From Myxococcales bacterium (GTDB taxonomy: Bacteria > Myxococcota_A > Polyangia > Polyangiales > JADJMO01): DNA of 64,000 bases. Below are positions 41,700-51,725 of the stretch, in pieces (the stretch's first letter is position 1; the number at the start of each line of letters is the position of its first letter). The notes below the pieces were generated by a model. The model saw only the letters and a program-made list of their open reading frames with translations. It was not told where the DNA came from and ran no database searches. The translations under genes were made by a program, and so were the position numbers. The stretch covers positions 186,001 to 250,000 of the forward strand of contig JADJMO010000006.1 in NCBI GenBank assembly GCA_016709545.1. Reading direction: 5' to 3'.

Positions 41700-42083
41700 A
41701 TGGCCGCCAAGAAGACCGAGAAGAAGACCGAGGCCGCCGCCCCCAAGGCAGCGAAGGCCCCCAAGGCCGCCAAGCCCGCCGCCGAGAAGGCCGCCCCGAA
41801 GCCGCGCATCCTCCCGACCGCCGCGCCGCGCGGGCGTCACCGTACGCTCGTCGGCACCGTCCGCAGCGACAAGATGGACAAGACCGTCGTGGTCGAGGTC
41901 GTCTCGCTCCGCCGCGACCCGGTGTACGGCAAGTACCTCAAGAGCCGCGAGCGCTACAAGGCGCACGACGAGAAGAACCAGTTCAAGACCGGTGACCGCG
42001 TCGAGATCACCGAGCACAGCCCGATCTCGCGCGACAAGCGCTGGATCGTCAGCAAGCTCGTCGAATCCGCGAAGGTCGAGTAG
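41700..42083 (+). CDS. rpsQ: Small ribosomal subunit protein uS17 (S17) with Lys/Ala-rich N-terminal extension
   Basis: A 127-residue protein in which residues about 47-127 are the normal S17 OB-fold (RTLVGTVRSDKMDKTVVVEV, ending DKRWIVSKLVES). The first 45 residues are a low-complexity Lys/Ala/Pro extension absent from most S17. The ATG two bases after rpmC is the only start before the fold that sits in operon spacing, so the extension appears to be real. A similar extension is on L5 in this operon. Confidence 0.94.
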   Translation: MAAKKTEKKTEAAAPKAAKAPKAAKPAAEKAAPKPRILPTAAPRGRHRTLVGTVRSDKMDKTVVVEVVSLRRDPVYGKYLKSRERYKAHDEKNQFKTGDRVEITEHSPISRDKRWIVSKLVESAKVE

Positions 42084-42092
42084 GAGCCTGCC

Positions 42093-42461
42093 ATGATCCA
42101 GATGCGAACCATGCTCGACGTGGCCGACAACAGCGGCGCGCGTCTCGTCCAGTGCATCAAGGTCCTCGGTGGCTCGCGCCGCCGCTACGCGGCCCTCGGT
42201 GACATCATCGTCGTCGCCATCAAGGAAGCGAGCGCCGGTCAGAAGGTGAAGAAGGGGGACACCGCCAAGGCGGTCGTCGTCCGCACTCGCCGCGAGTACA
42301 TGCGCCCCGACGGCAGCTACATCAAGTTCGACGCCAACAGCGCGGTCCTCATCAACAAGGACGGCGAGCCGATCGGCACGCGCATCTTCGGACCAGTCGC
42401 GCGCGAGCTGCGTGGCCGCAAGTTCATGAAGATCATCTCGCTCGCGCCGGAGGTTGTGTGA
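42093..42461 (+). CDS. rplN: Large ribosomal subunit protein uL14 (L14)
   Basis: A 122-residue 50S interface protein. MIQMRTMLDVADNSGARLVQCIKVLGG is the family start and the end ARELRGRKFMKIISLAPEVV is typical. The stop overlaps the rplX ATG by one base (TGATG). Confidence 0.97.
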   Translation: MIQMRTMLDVADNSGARLVQCIKVLGGSRRRYAALGDIIVVAIKEASAGQKVKKGDTAKAVVVRTRREYMRPDGSYIKFDANSAVLINKDGEPIGTRIFGPVARELRGRKFMKIISLAPEVV

Positions 42462-42775
42462 TGGCCGCGCGTATCAAGAAGGGCGACACCGTCGTGGTCA
42501 TCTCGGGCCGCGACAAGGGCAAGCAGGGCACGGTCCTCACGGTCATCGTCGAGAGCGACCAGGTGCTCGTGCAGGGCGTGAACATGGTGTGGAAGCACCA
42601 GAAGCCCACCCAGCGTCAGCCGGAGGGCAAGCGTTTCCAGAAGGAAGCGCCGCTCGCCGCCTGCAAGGTCATGCCGGTCGATCCCCAGACGGGGAAGGGC
42701 ACGCGCGTGAAGTTCGAAGTCAAGGACGGCAAGAAGGTTCGCCTCGCCGTCAAGACCGGCAACGCGCTCGCCTGA
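42461..42775 (+). CDS. rplX: Large ribosomal subunit protein uL24 (L24)
   Basis: A 104-residue KOW-domain protein that starts 50S assembly. The KOW motif KGDTVVVISGRDKGKQGTV begins at residue 6. I chose ATG 42461 over the adjacent GTG at 42458. The C-terminal half (KVRLAVKTGNALA) is normal. Confidence 0.96.
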   Translation: MAARIKKGDTVVVISGRDKGKQGTVLTVIVESDQVLVQGVNMVWKHQKPTQRQPEGKRFQKEAPLAACKVMPVDPQTGKGTRVKFEVKDGKKVRLAVKTGNALA

Positions 42776-42867
42776 GCTGCGCGGATCCCACCCACGAATA
42801 CCCAATGCCCGTGAACCAGTGACCGCGAGCCGCGGCGCTGCACGTCGGGAGACGAGAGAGAACGAAG

Positions 42868-43599
42868 ATGGCTGCGAAGAAGGAAGACAAGGGCGGCAAG
42901 GACGACAAGAAGGCCGCGCCGAAGGCTGCCCCCAAGGCCAAGGACGGCGGCGGTGGCGGTGAGAAGAAGGAGCGCAAGGCGAAGGGCGAAGCCGCTTCTC
43001 CTGCCGCTGGTCACCTGCAGGCGCCCGAGGGCTACAAGTCCAAGGCCGCTGCCGAGTCGGTCCCCACGCTCAAGAGCCGCTACCTGAAGGAGGTCGTCCC
43101 CGCCCTCCGCAAGCAGTTCGGCTACAAGAACGTCATGCAGGTCCCCCGCCTGCAGAAGATCGTGGTCAACATGGGCCTCGGCGAGGCCGTGCAGACCCCG
43201 AAGATCATCGAATCGGCCGTCGCCGAGATGACCCTCTTCACCGGTCAGAAGCCCATCGTCACGCGCAGCAAGAAGGCCATCGCGAACTTCAAGCTCCGCG
43301 CGGGTCTCGCCATCGGCGCCATGGTCACCCTGCGCCAGGACCGCATGTGGGAGTTCCTCGACCGCCTGATCTACCTCGCGCTCCCGCGCGTGCGTGACTT
43401 CAAGGGCGTGAGCCCGCGCGCCTTCGACGGCCGCGGCAACTACTCCCTGGGCATGAAGGAGCAGATCGTGTTCCCCGAGATCGACTACGACAAGGTCGAC
43501 AAGATCAAGGGCATGAACATCAGCTTCGTCACCACCGCCCAGACCGACGAAGAGGGCCGCGCGTTGCTCGCCGCCTTCGGCATGCCTTTCCGCCAGTAG
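42868..43599 (+). CDS. rplE: Large ribosomal subunit protein uL5 (L5) with Lys-rich N-terminal extension
   Basis: A 243-residue protein. The conserved L5 body starts at about residue 66 (LKSRYLKEVVPALRKQFGYKNVMQVPRL) and ends LLAAFGMPF. The first 60 or so residues are Lys/Ala/Gly-rich and disordered (KEDKGGKDDKKAAPKAAPK), not found in ordinary L5. The ATG at 42868 is the only plausible start; 92 bases separate it from rplX. L5 binds 5S rRNA in the central protuberance, so the tail could reach the subunit interface. Confidence 0.94.
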   Translation: MAAKKEDKGGKDDKKAAPKAAPKAKDGGGGGEKKERKAKGEAASPAAGHLQAPEGYKSKAAAESVPTLKSRYLKEVVPALRKQFGYKNVMQVPRLQKIVVNMGLGEAVQTPKIIESAVAEMTLFTGQKPIVTRSKKAIANFKLRAGLAIGAMVTLRQDRMWEFLDRLIYLALPRVRDFKGVSPRAFDGRGNYSLGMKEQIVFPEIDYDKVDKIKGMNISFVTTAQTDEEGRALLAAFGMPFRQ

Positions 43600-43615
43600 G
43601 AACGAAGGAACCGCC

Positions 43616-43801
43616 ATGGCTACCGCGACCGATTTCGTCAAGCTCAACACCGCGCCCAAGTTCGCCGTTCGTCACCGCAACCGTTGCAAGGTCTGCGGGC
43701 GCGCGCGCGGCTACTACCGCAAGTTCGAGCTGTGCCGCATCTGCCTGCGCAACTTCGCGCTCCGCGGGGACATCCCCGGCGTGCTGAAGGCGAGCTGGTA
43801 A
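43616..43801 (+). CDS. rpsN: Small ribosomal subunit protein uS14, zinc form
   Basis: A 61-residue S14 of the short zinc-binding type, with four Cys at 24, 27, 40 and 43 (CKVC ... CRIC). GAAGGA precedes the ATG by six bases. The zinc form is typical of non-proteobacterial lineages and some Myxococcota. A structured 70-base gap follows before rpsH. Confidence 0.96.
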   Translation: MATATDFVKLNTAPKFAVRHRNRCKVCGRARGYYRKFELCRICLRNFALRGDIPGVLKASW

Positions 43802-43810
43802 CAACTTCCG

Positions 43811-43851
43811 CCGAGGGGAACGCGCAGCCTCGCGCTGCGGCCGCCCCTCGG
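43811..43851 (+). promoter_or_regulatory. Intercistronic hairpin between rpsN and rpsH
   Basis: Outer arms CCGAGGGG (43811-43818) and CCCCTCGG (43844-43851) enclose inner arms CGCAGC (43823-43828) and GCTGCG (43834-43839). The structure ends 25 bases before the rpsH ATG. In Escherichia coli the spc operon is controlled by S8 binding its own mRNA; whether this element does that is unknown. Confidence 0.45.
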
Positions 43852-43876
43852 ACCCACGGGAACAAAGGAACCGAGA

Positions 43877-44268
43877 ATGCAGACCGATCCCATTGCTGAC
43901 ATGCTCACGCGGATCCGCAACGCGGCCACCGCTCGCCACGAGCGCTGCGAGATGCCGTCCTCCAAGATCCGCCTCGGCATCGCCAAGCTCCTCAAGGACG
44001 AGGGCTTCGTCGACGACGTGCGTGAGTCCGAGGCCCGAAGAAGACCCTCACCATCGTGATGCGCTACGACCGCGCCCGCTCGAGCGCGATCGACGGCGTC
44101 CGCCGCATCTCGCGGCCGGGCCGTCGCGTCTACGTGCGCCACGACCAGATCCCCCGCGTGCGCAACGGGTACGGCATCGCCCTGCTCAGCACGTCTTCCG
44201 GTGTCATGACCGACCGCATGGCCCGCAAGGCCAGCGTGGGCGGCGAGCTCCTTGCCGAGGTGTGGTGA
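43877..44268 (+). CDS. rpsH: Small ribosomal subunit protein uS8 (S8); one-base deletion at 44034-44036
   Basis: The S8 body is clear in two frames: MQTDPIADMLTRIRNAATARHE to VRESE in the first, then KKTLTIVMRYD to STSSGVMTDRMARKASVGGELLAEVW in the next. One C added to CCC at 44034-44036 joins them as 130 residues, exactly the S8 norm. S8 is essential, so the break must be a sequence error or the cell would lack a functional copy. As given, the first frame stops at 44059. The stop overlaps the rplF ATG by one base. Confidence 0.93.
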
Positions 44269-44858
44269 TGTCTACTGCTTCTGTCGCTCACGCCGAGACC
44301 ATCCAGTCCCGGGTCGGCAAGCGCCCGATCGATCTCCCCAAGGGGGTCTCGGTCTCGCTCGCCAACGGCAAGATCGAGATCAAGGGGCCCAAGGGCACCC
44401 TCTCGCGCAACGTTCCCCCGAACGTCGACGTGAAGGTCGACGCTGGCAAGCTCAGCGTCCTCCCCACCATCACCGGCCGCGACGGCGCGCGCTTCCAGGG
44501 CCTCGCCCGGGCGCTCTTCGCCGCGATGACCAAGGGCGTCTCCGAGGGCTACGTCAAGGAGCTCGAGCTCGTCGGCACCGGCTATCGCGCCGAGCTGAAG
44601 GGCGGAAACCTCAACCTGGCGCTCGGCTTCTCCCACCCCGTGAGCCTGCCGCTCCCCGCCGGTGTGTCTGCCAAGGTCCCTGCCGAGAGCAAGGGCACGC
44701 AGATCATCCTCGAGGGCGCCGACAAGGAAGTCATGGGTCAGATCGCGGCCAAGCTCCGCGACATCCGTCCCCCGGAGCCGTACGGCGGCAAGGGCGTTCG
44801 CTACAAGGGCGAGAAGGTCCGTCAGAAGGCCGGCAAGAGCGGCGGCAAGGGTAAGTGA
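44268..44858 (+). CDS. rplF: Large ribosomal subunit protein uL6 (L6)
   Basis: A 196-residue 50S protein. The usual SR(V/I)GK(R/K)PI start is found at residue 14, so there is a short extension (MSTASVAHAETIQ). Two L6 domains follow, ending KLRDIRPPEPYGGKGVRYKGEKVRQKAGK. The ATG overlaps the rpsH stop (TGATG). Confidence 0.96.
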   Translation: MSTASVAHAETIQSRVGKRPIDLPKGVSVSLANGKIEIKGPKGTLSRNVPPNVDVKVDAGKLSVLPTITGRDGARFQGLARALFAAMTKGVSEGYVKELELVGTGYRAELKGGNLNLALGFSHPVSLPLPAGVSAKVPAESKGTQIILEGADKEVMGQIAAKLRDIRPPEPYGGKGVRYKGEKVRQKAGKSGGKGK

Positions 44859-44861
44859 GCC

Positions 44862-45221
44862 ATGGCTAGCAATGTCACCGGTCGCGAGCGCCGTAAGCTT
44901 CGCATCCGCAAGCGCATCTCCGGCAACGAGGAGCGTCCGCGCCTCTCGGTCTTCCGCTCCAACGTGCACATCTATGCGCAGGTGGTGGACGACGTGCAGG
45001 GCAAGACCCTGGCTTCCGCCTCGACCCTCTCCAAGGAGATCAAGGGCAAGGGCGGCGAGCTGGACAAGACCGCCGAGGCCAAGGCCGTCGGCAAGCTCCT
45101 CGGCGAGCTCTGCAAGAAGAAGGGCATCGAGAAGGTGGTCTTCGATCGCAACGGCTACATCTACCACGGCCGCATCAAGGCCCTCGCCGACGCCGCGCGC
45201 GAAGCCGGCCTTTCGTTCTAG
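44862..45221 (+). CDS. rplR: Large ribosomal subunit protein uL18 (L18)
   Basis: A 119-residue 5S rRNA-binding protein with RKLRIRKRISGNEERPRLSVFRSN at the start and VVFDRNGYIYHGRIKALADAAREAGL at the end. Begins four bases after rplF. Confidence 0.97.
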   Translation: MASNVTGRERRKLRIRKRISGNEERPRLSVFRSNVHIYAQVVDDVQGKTLASASTLSKEIKGKGGELDKTAEAKAVGKLLGELCKKKGIEKVVFDRNGYIYHGRIKALADAAREAGLSF

Positions 45222-45230
45222 GAGTTTCTC

Positions 45231-45803
45231 ATGGCATCGAACGATCACATCGACGAAGAGAAGCTCAAGGAGCGCGTCGTCCACATCAATCGCGTGGCCA
45301 AGGTCGTGAAGGGCGGCCGCCGCTTCTCGTTCTCGGCCCTCGTCGTCGTCGGCGACGAGAGCGGGCACGTGGGCGTCGGGCTCGGCAAGGCCAACGAGGT
45401 CCCCGAGGCGATCCGCAAGGGCAACGACCAGGCCCGCAAGAACATGTTCAAGGTCCCGCTCAACGGCACCACCATCCCGCACGAGGCCTTCGGGCACTTC
45501 GGCGCGGGCAAGGTGCTGATGCGCCCGGCCTCGCCCGGAACGGGCGTCATCGCGGGTGGCGCGGTCCGCGCGGTCGTCGAGTCGGCCGGCATCCACGACA
45601 TCCTCAGCAAGTGCCTCGGCACGAGCAACTCGCACAACGTGGTGCGCGCGACGATCAAGGCGCTCAAGGCGCTCCGTGATCCCGCGGACATCGCCGCCCG
45701 CCGTCGGATCGCCGTCGGCGACCTCGCCACCACCGAGGTTCGTGCCGGTGAGGAGCGGAAGGCGAAGAAGGTCGCGCCCAAGCTCGAAGGAGGCGCGTCG
45801 TGA
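45231..45803 (+). CDS. rpsE: Small ribosomal subunit protein uS5 (S5)
   Basis: A 190-residue decoding-accuracy protein. The dsRNA-binding-like fold KERVVHINRVAKVVKGGRRFSF and the GVGLGKANEVPEAI segment are present. Its last codons carry GGAGG, which serves as the ribosome-binding site for rpmD, whose GTG overlaps the stop. Confidence 0.97.
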   Translation: MASNDHIDEEKLKERVVHINRVAKVVKGGRRFSFSALVVVGDESGHVGVGLGKANEVPEAIRKGNDQARKNMFKVPLNGTTIPHEAFGHFGAGKVLMRPASPGTGVIAGGAVRAVVESAGIHDILSKCLGTSNSHNVVRATIKALKALRDPADIAARRRIAVGDLATTEVRAGEERKAKKVAPKLEGGAS

Positions 45804-45988
45804 GCAAGAAGCTGAAGGTCACCCAGGTCAAGTCGCTCTCGAACCGACCCTGGACCCAGCGCCTCACCGTCGAGGGGCTCGGCCTGCGTGGTCCGAACTC
45901 CTCGGTGGTGGTGGACAACACCCCGTCGTTCCGCGGGATGATCAAGAAGGTCATCCACCTCGTCACTGTGGAGGAGACCGATGTCTGA
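45800..45988 (+). CDS. rpmD: Large ribosomal subunit protein uL30 (L30)
   Basis: A 62-residue protein of ferredoxin-like fold: KLKVTQVKSLSNRPWTQR, ending MIKKVIHLVTVEETDV. GTG start within GTGA overlap with rpsE; the last eight bases overlap rplO. Confidence 0.94.
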   Translation: MSKKLKVTQVKSLSNRPWTQRLTVEGLGLRGPNSSVVVDNTPSFRGMIKKVIHLVTVEETDV

Positions 45989-46466
45989 CCGTCTCGCCAA
46001 GCTGCCCGCTCCGGTGGGCGCCAACACCAAGAAGACCCGCGTCGGCCGCGGCGTCGGTTCGGGTCTCGGCAAGACCTCGGGCCGCGGGCAGAAGGGCCAG
46101 AAGGCCCGCTCCACCGGCCTCAACGGCAAGGCGTGGTTCCAGGGCGGCCAGACCCCCCTGATGCGTCGTCTGCCGAAGCGCGGCTTCCGTCAGCCGTTCC
46201 AGGACAAGGTGGCCGAGGTCAGCCTCGACCAGCTCGACCAGTTCGACGCCGGCGCCGTGGTCTCGGAGTCCGAGCTCCGCGTGATGGGCTTCGTCAAGGG
46301 CGCCGTGGACAAGATCAAGGTCCTCGCGACCGGCGAGCTCACCAAGAAGCTCACCGTGAAGGCGCACGCCTTCTCCAAGGCGGCCAAGGAGCAGATCGAG
46401 AAGCACGGCGGCAGCGTCGAGCTCGTGATCGTCCATCCGCCGAAGGAAGAGGCCGCGAAGGCCTGA
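45981..46466 (+). CDS. rplO: Large ribosomal subunit protein uL15 (L15)
   Basis: A 161-residue 50S protein: a Gly/Lys/Arg-rich N-terminus (GRGVGSGLGKTSGRGQKGQKARS) and a folded C-terminus ending KQEQIEKHGG-like sequence (here AKEQIEKHGGSVELV). Starts inside rpmD. A structured gap follows before secY. Confidence 0.97.
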   Translation: MSDRLAKLPAPVGANTKKTRVGRGVGSGLGKTSGRGQKGQKARSTGLNGKAWFQGGQTPLMRRLPKRGFRQPFQDKVAEVSLDQLDQFDAGAVVSESELRVMGFVKGAVDKIKVLATGELTKKLTVKAHAFSKAAKEQIEKHGGSVELVIVHPPKEEAAKA

Positions 46467-46482
46467 TTCCCGCGCCGTCGAG

Positions 46483-46526
46483 GGGCCGGTGGGTTTCCAG
46501 CGCATCAGCGCTGGCCTCTCCGGCCC
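46483..46526 (+). promoter_or_regulatory. Two-tier hairpin between rplO and secY
   Basis: Inner stem CCAGCGC/GCGCTGG (46497-46503 with 46508-46514, loop ATCA), outer stem GGGCCGG/CCGGCCC (46483-46489 with 46520-46526). It begins 17 bases after the rplO stop and ends 27 bases before the secY ATG. It could be an attenuator that lowers secY relative to the ribosomal genes. Confidence 0.5.
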
Positions 46527-46553
46527 TTCGTGGCTAACAGGGTGCCACACCGC

Positions 46554-47941
<1,388 letters not shown>

Positions 47942-47942
<1 letters not shown>

Positions 47943-48565
47943 TGCGTACCATCCTCATCGGGCCGCCCGGCGCGGGCAAGGGCACGCAGGCGAAGATCGT
48001 CTGCGACCAGTGGCACATCCCGCAGATCTCCACCGGCGACATGCTCCGTGCGCACAAGGCGCAGGGCACGACGCTCGGGCTCGAGGCGGCGAAGTTCATG
48101 TCGGCCGGCGCGCTCGTGCCGGACGAGGTCGTCATCGGCATGGTCGAGGAGCGCCTCAAGCAGGACGACGCCAAGCCCGGTTTCCTCTTCGACGGCTTCC
48201 CGCGCACCGTGGCCCAGGCGGAGGCCCTCGACGGCCTCCTCGGCAAGCTCGGCCAGAAGCTCGACGCCGTGGTCCTCATCGAAGTCGCCGATGATTTGCT
48301 GGTCGAACGGGTCTGCTTCCGCCGCACCGACAAAGTCACTGGACGAATCTATCATCTCAAGTATAGTGCTCCCCCCCCTGGAGTCGAGCTCGTTCAACGA
48401 GACGACGACAAGGAGGACACGGTCCGTGCGCGCCTCGTTGCGTATCACGGGCAGACCGCACCGCTCATCCCCTACTACGAGCAGCGCGGTCTTCTCCGTC
48501 GCGTCGACGGCGTCGGCGAGATGGCGAAGGTCACCGAGCGTGTCCTCAAGGCCCTCGGCAACTGA
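47942..48565 (+). CDS. adk: Adenylate kinase
   Basis: A 207-residue enzyme catalysing ATP + AMP to 2 ADP. The P-loop GPPGAGKGT is at residues 7-15, with GFPRT and the lid region VTGRIYHLKYSAPPPG. The lid has no zinc Cys set. Start ATG overlaps the secY stop. In many bacteria map (methionine aminopeptidase) follows; here infA follows instead. Confidence 0.97.
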
Positions 48566-48607
48566 ATCCAAGAGCCCCGCTCGAACAAGTCCCGCAGTCC
48601 GCAGTCC

Positions 48608-48820
48608 ATGTCCCTCGGAGGTACGATCGAAGAAGCACTCCCCAGCGCCCTCTACAGAGTCCGTCTCGACGATGGTCGCATCGTCGTCGCAGGGCTCTCC
48701 ACCGAGGCGCGGAGAACGCTCGTCAAGGTCGCTCCGAAAGACCGCGTGACCGTGGAGCCGAGTCCCCTCGACCCCACCCGCGGAAAGATCACCGGCCGCA
48801 GATCCTCGGCCACCGCTTGA
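48608..48820 (+). CDS. infA: Translation initiation factor IF-1
   Basis: A 70-residue S1-fold protein. The core EEALPSALYRVRLDDGRIVVAGLS and the RVTVEPSPLDPTRGKITGR ending match IF-1. The N-terminus is short and lacks the common KEDVIEVEG stretch, and residues between the strands are diverged (STEARRTLVKVAP), so it is a variant copy. Operon position between adk and rpmJ supports the call. Confidence 0.9.
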   Translation: MSLGGTIEEALPSALYRVRLDDGRIVVAGLSTEARRTLVKVAPKDRVTVEPSPLDPTRGKITGRRSSATA

Positions 48821-48856
48821 ATCAAGAATCGCAGACGCAGACAACGAGAAGAAGCC

Positions 48857-48973
48857 ATGAAGGTCCGCCCCTCCGTCAAGAAGATCTGTACCAAGTGCAA
48901 GGTCGTCCGTCGCCGCGGCGTCGTGCGCGTGATCTGCGAGAACCCCAAGCACAAGCAGCGCCAGGGCAACTGA
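48857..48973 (+). CDS. rpmJ: Large ribosomal subunit protein bL36 (L36)
   Basis: A 38-residue zinc protein: MKVRPSVKKICTKC, then RRRGVVRVIC and PKHKQRQGN, giving the Cys-Cys-Cys-His set (C11, C14, C27, H32). It is the smallest gene here and is easy to miss. It lies between infA and rpsM, the standard place. Confidence 0.95.
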   Translation: MKVRPSVKKICTKCKVVRRRGVVRVICENPKHKQRQGN

Positions 48974-49006
48974 GCCGTCGGCTGAGCCTTTAGGAGTACA
49001 GAGAAC

Positions 49007-49399
49007 ATGGCCCGCATCGCAGGTGTCGACCTTCCCCGCCGCAAGCACATCACGATCTCGCTGCGGTATCTCTTCGGCGTCGGTCCCACTCTGGCAAAGA
49101 AGATCTGCCAGAAGACGGGGATCCCCGAGAACAAGATGACCGACGAGCTCACGGACGCGGACGTCAAGAAGATCCGCGACCTGCTCGAGGCCGAATACAA
49201 GGTCGAGGGCGACCTGCGCCGCGAGGTGCAGATGAACATCAAGCGCCTGATGGACCTCGGCTGCTACCGCGGTCTCCGTCACCGCCGGGGGCTGCCGGTC
49301 AACGGCCAGCGCACCCACACCAACGCGCGCACGCGCAAGGGTCCGCGCAAGGGCATGATCGCCCGCGGTGGCACCCCGCGTCCGGCCGGCAAGTCGTGA
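49007..49399 (+). CDS. rpsM: Small ribosomal subunit protein uS13 (S13)
   Basis: A 130-residue 30S head protein: MARIAGVDLPRRKHITISLRYLFGVG, with RRGLPVNGQRTHTNARTRKGPRKG at the end. TAGGAG precedes the ATG by nine bases. Confidence 0.97.
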   Translation: MARIAGVDLPRRKHITISLRYLFGVGPTLAKKICQKTGIPENKMTDELTDADVKKIRDLLEAEYKVEGDLRREVQMNIKRLMDLGCYRGLRHRRGLPVNGQRTHTNARTRKGPRKGMIARGGTPRPAGKS

Positions 49400-49425
49400 T
49401 CTCGTAGGGAAGAAGAGAGAGAACC

Positions 49426-49827
49426 ATGGCCACCGCACAGAAGTCCGCTGCCGCCAAGGCGAAGAAGAAGGTCCGCAAGAACGTCTCGACGGGCATCGCC
49501 CACATCCAGTCGACGTTCAACAACACCGTCGTGACCATCACCGACGTCAACGGCAACGCGATCTCGTGGTCGAGCGCCGGCGCCCGCGGCTTCAAGGGCT
49601 CGCGCAAGAGCACGCCGTTCGCCGCCCAGCTCGCCGCCGAAGAGGCCGCGCGCAAGGCGCAGGAGCACGGCGTCCGGTCGGTCGCGGTGTTCGTCAAGGG
49701 CCCCGGCGCGGGTCGTGAGAGCGCGCTCCGCGCCCTCCAGACCGCGGGCTTCAAGGTCACTCTCATCCGCGACGTCACGCCGATCCCGCACAACGGCTGC
49801 CGTCCCCCCAAGCGCCGCCGCGTGTGA
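49426..49827 (+). CDS. rpsK: Small ribosomal subunit protein uS11 (S11)
   Basis: A 133-residue platform protein. IAHIQSTFNNTVVTITDVNGNAISWSSAG and the end IRDVTPIPHNGCRPPKRRRV are characteristic. The start has a short Lys/Ala extension. Confidence 0.97.
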   Translation: MATAQKSAAAKAKKKVRKNVSTGIAHIQSTFNNTVVTITDVNGNAISWSSAGARGFKGSRKSTPFAAQLAAEEAARKAQEHGVRSVAVFVKGPGAGRESALRALQTAGFKVTLIRDVTPIPHNGCRPPKRRRV

Positions 49828-49872
49828 TGCGCTGAGACCCTTCCCCGAATCTTCGACGAAGAGAGAACAGTC

Positions 49873-50502
49873 ATGGCTCGTTACATCGGTCCCGTCTGCA
49901 AGATCTGCCGCCGCGAAGGCATGAAGCTCTACATGAAGGGCGACCGCTGCTACTCGGAGAAGTGCGCGATCACCCGTCGCCCGAAGCCCCCGGGGCAGCA
50001 CGGCGACAAGCGCATCAAGCTCAGCGAGTACGGCATCCGCCTTCGTGAGAAGAACAAGGTGCGCAAGATCTACGGCGTGCTCGAGAAGCAGTACCGCAAG
50101 TACTTCTCGATCGCCGATCGTCAGAAGGGCCGTACCGGCGAGAACCTCCTCGGTCTCCTCGAGCGCCGCCTCGACAACATCGTCTACCGCCTCGGCTTCG
50201 CCGCCTCGCGCAACGAGGGTCGCCAGGTCGTCCTGCACAACCACGTGCTGGTCAACGGCAAGCGCGTCAACGTGCCGAGCTTCCAGGTCAAGGTCGGCGA
50301 CCAGGTCGTCATCCGCGAGCAGGCCCGCGCGCAGAAGCGCATCGAGTCCGCCATCGCCGCGAGCGACGCCCGCCCGCAGCTCTCCTGGCTCGAGGTCGAC
50401 AAGAAGAACTTTGCGGGCACCATCAAGGGCCTCCCGGTCCGCGAGGAGCTCAACGAGCCCGCCATCCGCGAGCAGTACGTCGTCGAGTACTACTCCCGCT
50501 AG
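49873..50502 (+). CDS. rpsD: Small ribosomal subunit protein uS4 (S4), zinc form
   Basis: A 209-residue 30S assembly protein. Cys 9, 12, 26 and 31 (CKIC ... CYSEKC) form the zinc site of the Cys-containing S4 type. The S4 RNA-binding domain is near residue 100 (RRLDNIVYRLGFAASRNEGRQVVLHNHVLVNG). In other bacteria S4 represses this operon by binding its leader. Confidence 0.97.
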   Translation: MARYIGPVCKICRREGMKLYMKGDRCYSEKCAITRRPKPPGQHGDKRIKLSEYGIRLREKNKVRKIYGVLEKQYRKYFSIADRQKGRTGENLLGLLERRLDNIVYRLGFAASRNEGRQVVLHNHVLVNGKRVNVPSFQVKVGDQVVIREQARAQKRIESAIAASDARPQLSWLEVDKKNFAGTIKGLPVREELNEPAIREQYVVEYYSR

Positions 50503-50509
50503 TCACTCC

Positions 50510-50624
50510 GCTGCCCTCGGGCAGCCGTCAGAAGAGAAGTTCGAGTCAACCAGGCAGGCCGGCGAATCCCACGCCGGCTTCGCCGTAGAGGCAGCGGCCC
50601 CGAGATGGGATCCAGGTAGGGGCC
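50510..50624 (+). promoter_or_regulatory. Structured rpsD-rpoA intercistronic region
   Basis: Two inverted repeats: GCTGCC/GGCAGC with a CTCG tetraloop (50510-50525) directly after rpsD, and GGCCCC/GGGGCC (50596-50601 with 50619-50624) before rpoA. The 143-base gap is the longest in the operon apart from its leader and could decouple rpoA from the ribosomal genes. Confidence 0.4.
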
Positions 50625-50645
50625 ACTTCCAACGGAGCAACGGAA

Positions 50646-51683
<1,038 letters not shown>

Positions 51684-51725
51684 GCGACCGCAGATTTCTG
51701 ATCCAGGAGAGTAGGGAGTTTCGTC

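Noticed and set aside
44034..44036. Programmed frameshifting in rpsH
   Set aside because: There is no slippery heptamer or downstream pseudoknot, and similar one-base breaks occur in ten other places of the window.
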